The translations under genes and the position numbers were made by a program. This document shows, in pieces, positions 14,275-15,015 of a stretch of 15,015 nucleotides of DNA; position 1 is the first letter of the stretch; the number at the start of each line of letters is the position of its first letter. Under the pieces are notes generated by a model. It was not told the origin of the DNA, searched no databases, and saw only the letters and a program-made list of their open reading frames with translations. Where the stretch lies: contig NW_008705564.1 of the NCBI RefSeq assembly GCF_000186865.1, positions 1,203,288-1,218,302 of the forward strand. Direction: 5' to 3'. This stretch comes from Aureococcus anophagefferens. Its lineage: Eukaryota; Sar; Pelagophyceae; Pelagomonadales; Pelagomonadaceae.

Positions 14275-14334
14275 AGGTACAATGACGATTTCGCCGGGGG
14301 GCGCCGCCCGAAGCCCAAAAACGTCATTGTACCT
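14275..14334. repeat. 13-bp perfect inverted repeat / hairpin
   Basis: AGGTACAATGACG (14275-14287) and its exact complement (14322-14334) enclose 34 nt with further internal pairing (TTCG at 14290 with CGAA at 14309). An 11/13 match to the left arm, AAGTACAATTACG, lies at 13603-13615 near the other end of the element. Confidence 0.85.
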
Positions 14335-14405
14335 CCCCAAAGCGTCTAGGAACCCTCCACGGACGTAGGATTCGCCCGGGGACGTGTTTACGTGCTAGCG
14401 GACGC

Positions 14406-14424
14406 CTTATTGGGAAGTTGACTC
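14406..14424 (-). repeat. right terminal inverted repeat
   Basis: 19 bp, exact reverse complement of 13557-13575. Seven bases further on the TATGC minisatellite begins. Confidence 0.85.
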
Positions 14425-14430
14425 CGCCGG

Positions 14431-14991
14431 TATGCCTGGTAGTATGCGCCTACTATGCGGGTTTTATGCGGGTTTTATGCGGGTGGTATGCGGGTTTTAT
14501 GCGGGTTTTATGCGGGTGGTATGCGGCTGCTATGCTGGTCGTATGCGGGTGGTATGCGGGTGGTATGCGGGTGGTATGCGGGTGGTATGCGGGTGGTATG
14601 CGGGTGGTATGCGGGTGGTATGCGGGTTTTATGCTGGTCGTATGCGGGTTGTATGCGGCTGCTATGCTGGTGGTATGCGCCTGCTATGCGGCGACCTCCG
14701 GCGGCCGTCGCCTGGGGTCGTCGACAGCGGTCGCCGGGCTGCTATGCTGGTGGTATGCGCCTGCTATGCTGGTCTTATGCGCCTGCTATGCGTCTGCTAT
14801 GCGCCTACTATGCGTCTACTATGCGTCTACTATGCGTCTACTATGCGCCTGCTATGCGTCTACTATGCGCCTGCTATGCGCCTGCTATGCGGGTGGTATG
14901 CGGCTGCTATGCGTCCGCTATGCGTCCGCTATGCGTCCGCTATGCGGCTGCTATGCGGCTGCTATGCCGGTGTATGCCCGGCTGGGTATGC
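14431..14991. repeat. 11-bp TATGC minisatellite, about 45 units
   Basis: Nearly every unit is exactly 11 bp and starts with TATGC. The rest varies within a small set: GGGTGG, GGGTTT, GGCTGC, TGGTCG, GCCTGC, GTCTAC, GTCCGC and a few others. The first block (14431-14694) is dominated by GGGTGG/GGGTTT and has a run of seven identical GGGTGG units. The second (14743-14962) is dominated by GCCTGC/GTCTAC. About 48 bp of unrelated sequence (14695-14742) interrupts them. The last units (14963 on) are irregular in length. The open frame across it is a by-product of the repeat. Confidence 0.95.
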
Positions 14992-15015
14992 CTGGGGTCG
15001 GCCCCCTCTGAGGCT

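Larger units (their letters stand above)
13557..14424. mobile_element. candidate non-autonomous TIR element (about 870 bp)
   Basis: A 19-bp perfect inverted repeat (GAGTCAACTTCCCAATAAG at 13557-13575, its complement at 14406-14424) bounds the segment. Both outer flanks carry CGCC (13553-13556 and 14425-14428), as expected of a 4-bp target duplication, though that is weak in GC-rich DNA. No transposase is recognised inside. The contents are a microsatellite, degenerate coding fragments and a strong hairpin. MITE-like or fragment-capturing element is the inference; a chance or satellite-related inverted repeat is the alternative. Confidence 0.5.

Noticed and set aside
14431..14991. CRISPR array
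   Set aside because: Units are 11 bp and tandem with no unique spacers, and the genome is eukaryotic.
14418..15011. 197-codon plus-strand open frame of repeating GWYAGGMRVVC-like units
   Set aside because: It arises because the 11-bp satellite contains no stop in any phase. It starts at a TTG, and the opposite strand of the repeat is equally open. No family resemblance.

Overview
This is a compact, very GC-rich eukaryotic nuclear segment, most likely from a stramenopile microalga. A pelagophyte such as Aureococcus fits best, but that is inference. The evidence is: a mitochondrial twin-CX9C protein, a BRCT-containing family X polymerase, a MYND finger, an mRNA-capping-type RNA triphosphatase, one small AT-richer spliceosomal-type intron, a plausible bipartite plastid leader ending in AWAP, and an MsrA whose catalytic codon is an in-frame TGA (selenocysteine). 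No rRNA, tRNA, CRISPR or bacterial operon signals were seen.

Layout. 1-778 (-): secreted LpqC/PHB-depolymerase-like esterase, cut by the window edge. 935-1795 (+): cysteine-phosphatase-type RNA 5'-triphosphatase. 1844-2068 (-): twin-CX9C protein. 2315-4463 (+, one intron): repeat protein with about nine [E/D]CTFxPxI-type motifs. 4596-4925 (-): small unknown protein. 5024-5536 (+): secreted Cys-rich protein with knottin-like spacing. 5763-6275 (+): methionine sulfoxide reductase A read through TGA, followed by a candidate SECIS. 6386-8350 (-): GT4-type glycosyltransferase fused to a MYND finger. 8405-9913 (+): leucine-rich repeat protein of lower GC. 9926-11662 (-): DNA polymerase mu/TdT-like protein. 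11853-13256 (+): ClC-family anion channel or transporter, probably organellar.

Genes alternate strands almost perfectly. They form divergent pairs with 54-246 bp between start codons and convergent pairs with 12-132 bp between stops, so promoters are probably shared and 3' UTRs probably overlap. The genes do not form a pathway; this looks like ordinary dense housekeeping sequence.

From 13257 onward no confident gene is visible. This part holds a possible TIR-bounded element of about 870 bp (19-bp perfect inverted ends, CGCC on both flanks). Inside it are a GTC microsatellite, a strong hairpin and degenerate coding remnants. Directly after it lies an 11-bp TATGC minisatellite of about 45 units running to the window end.

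The most notable item is the selenoprotein MsrA: a standard gene caller would truncate it or lose its catalytic residue.
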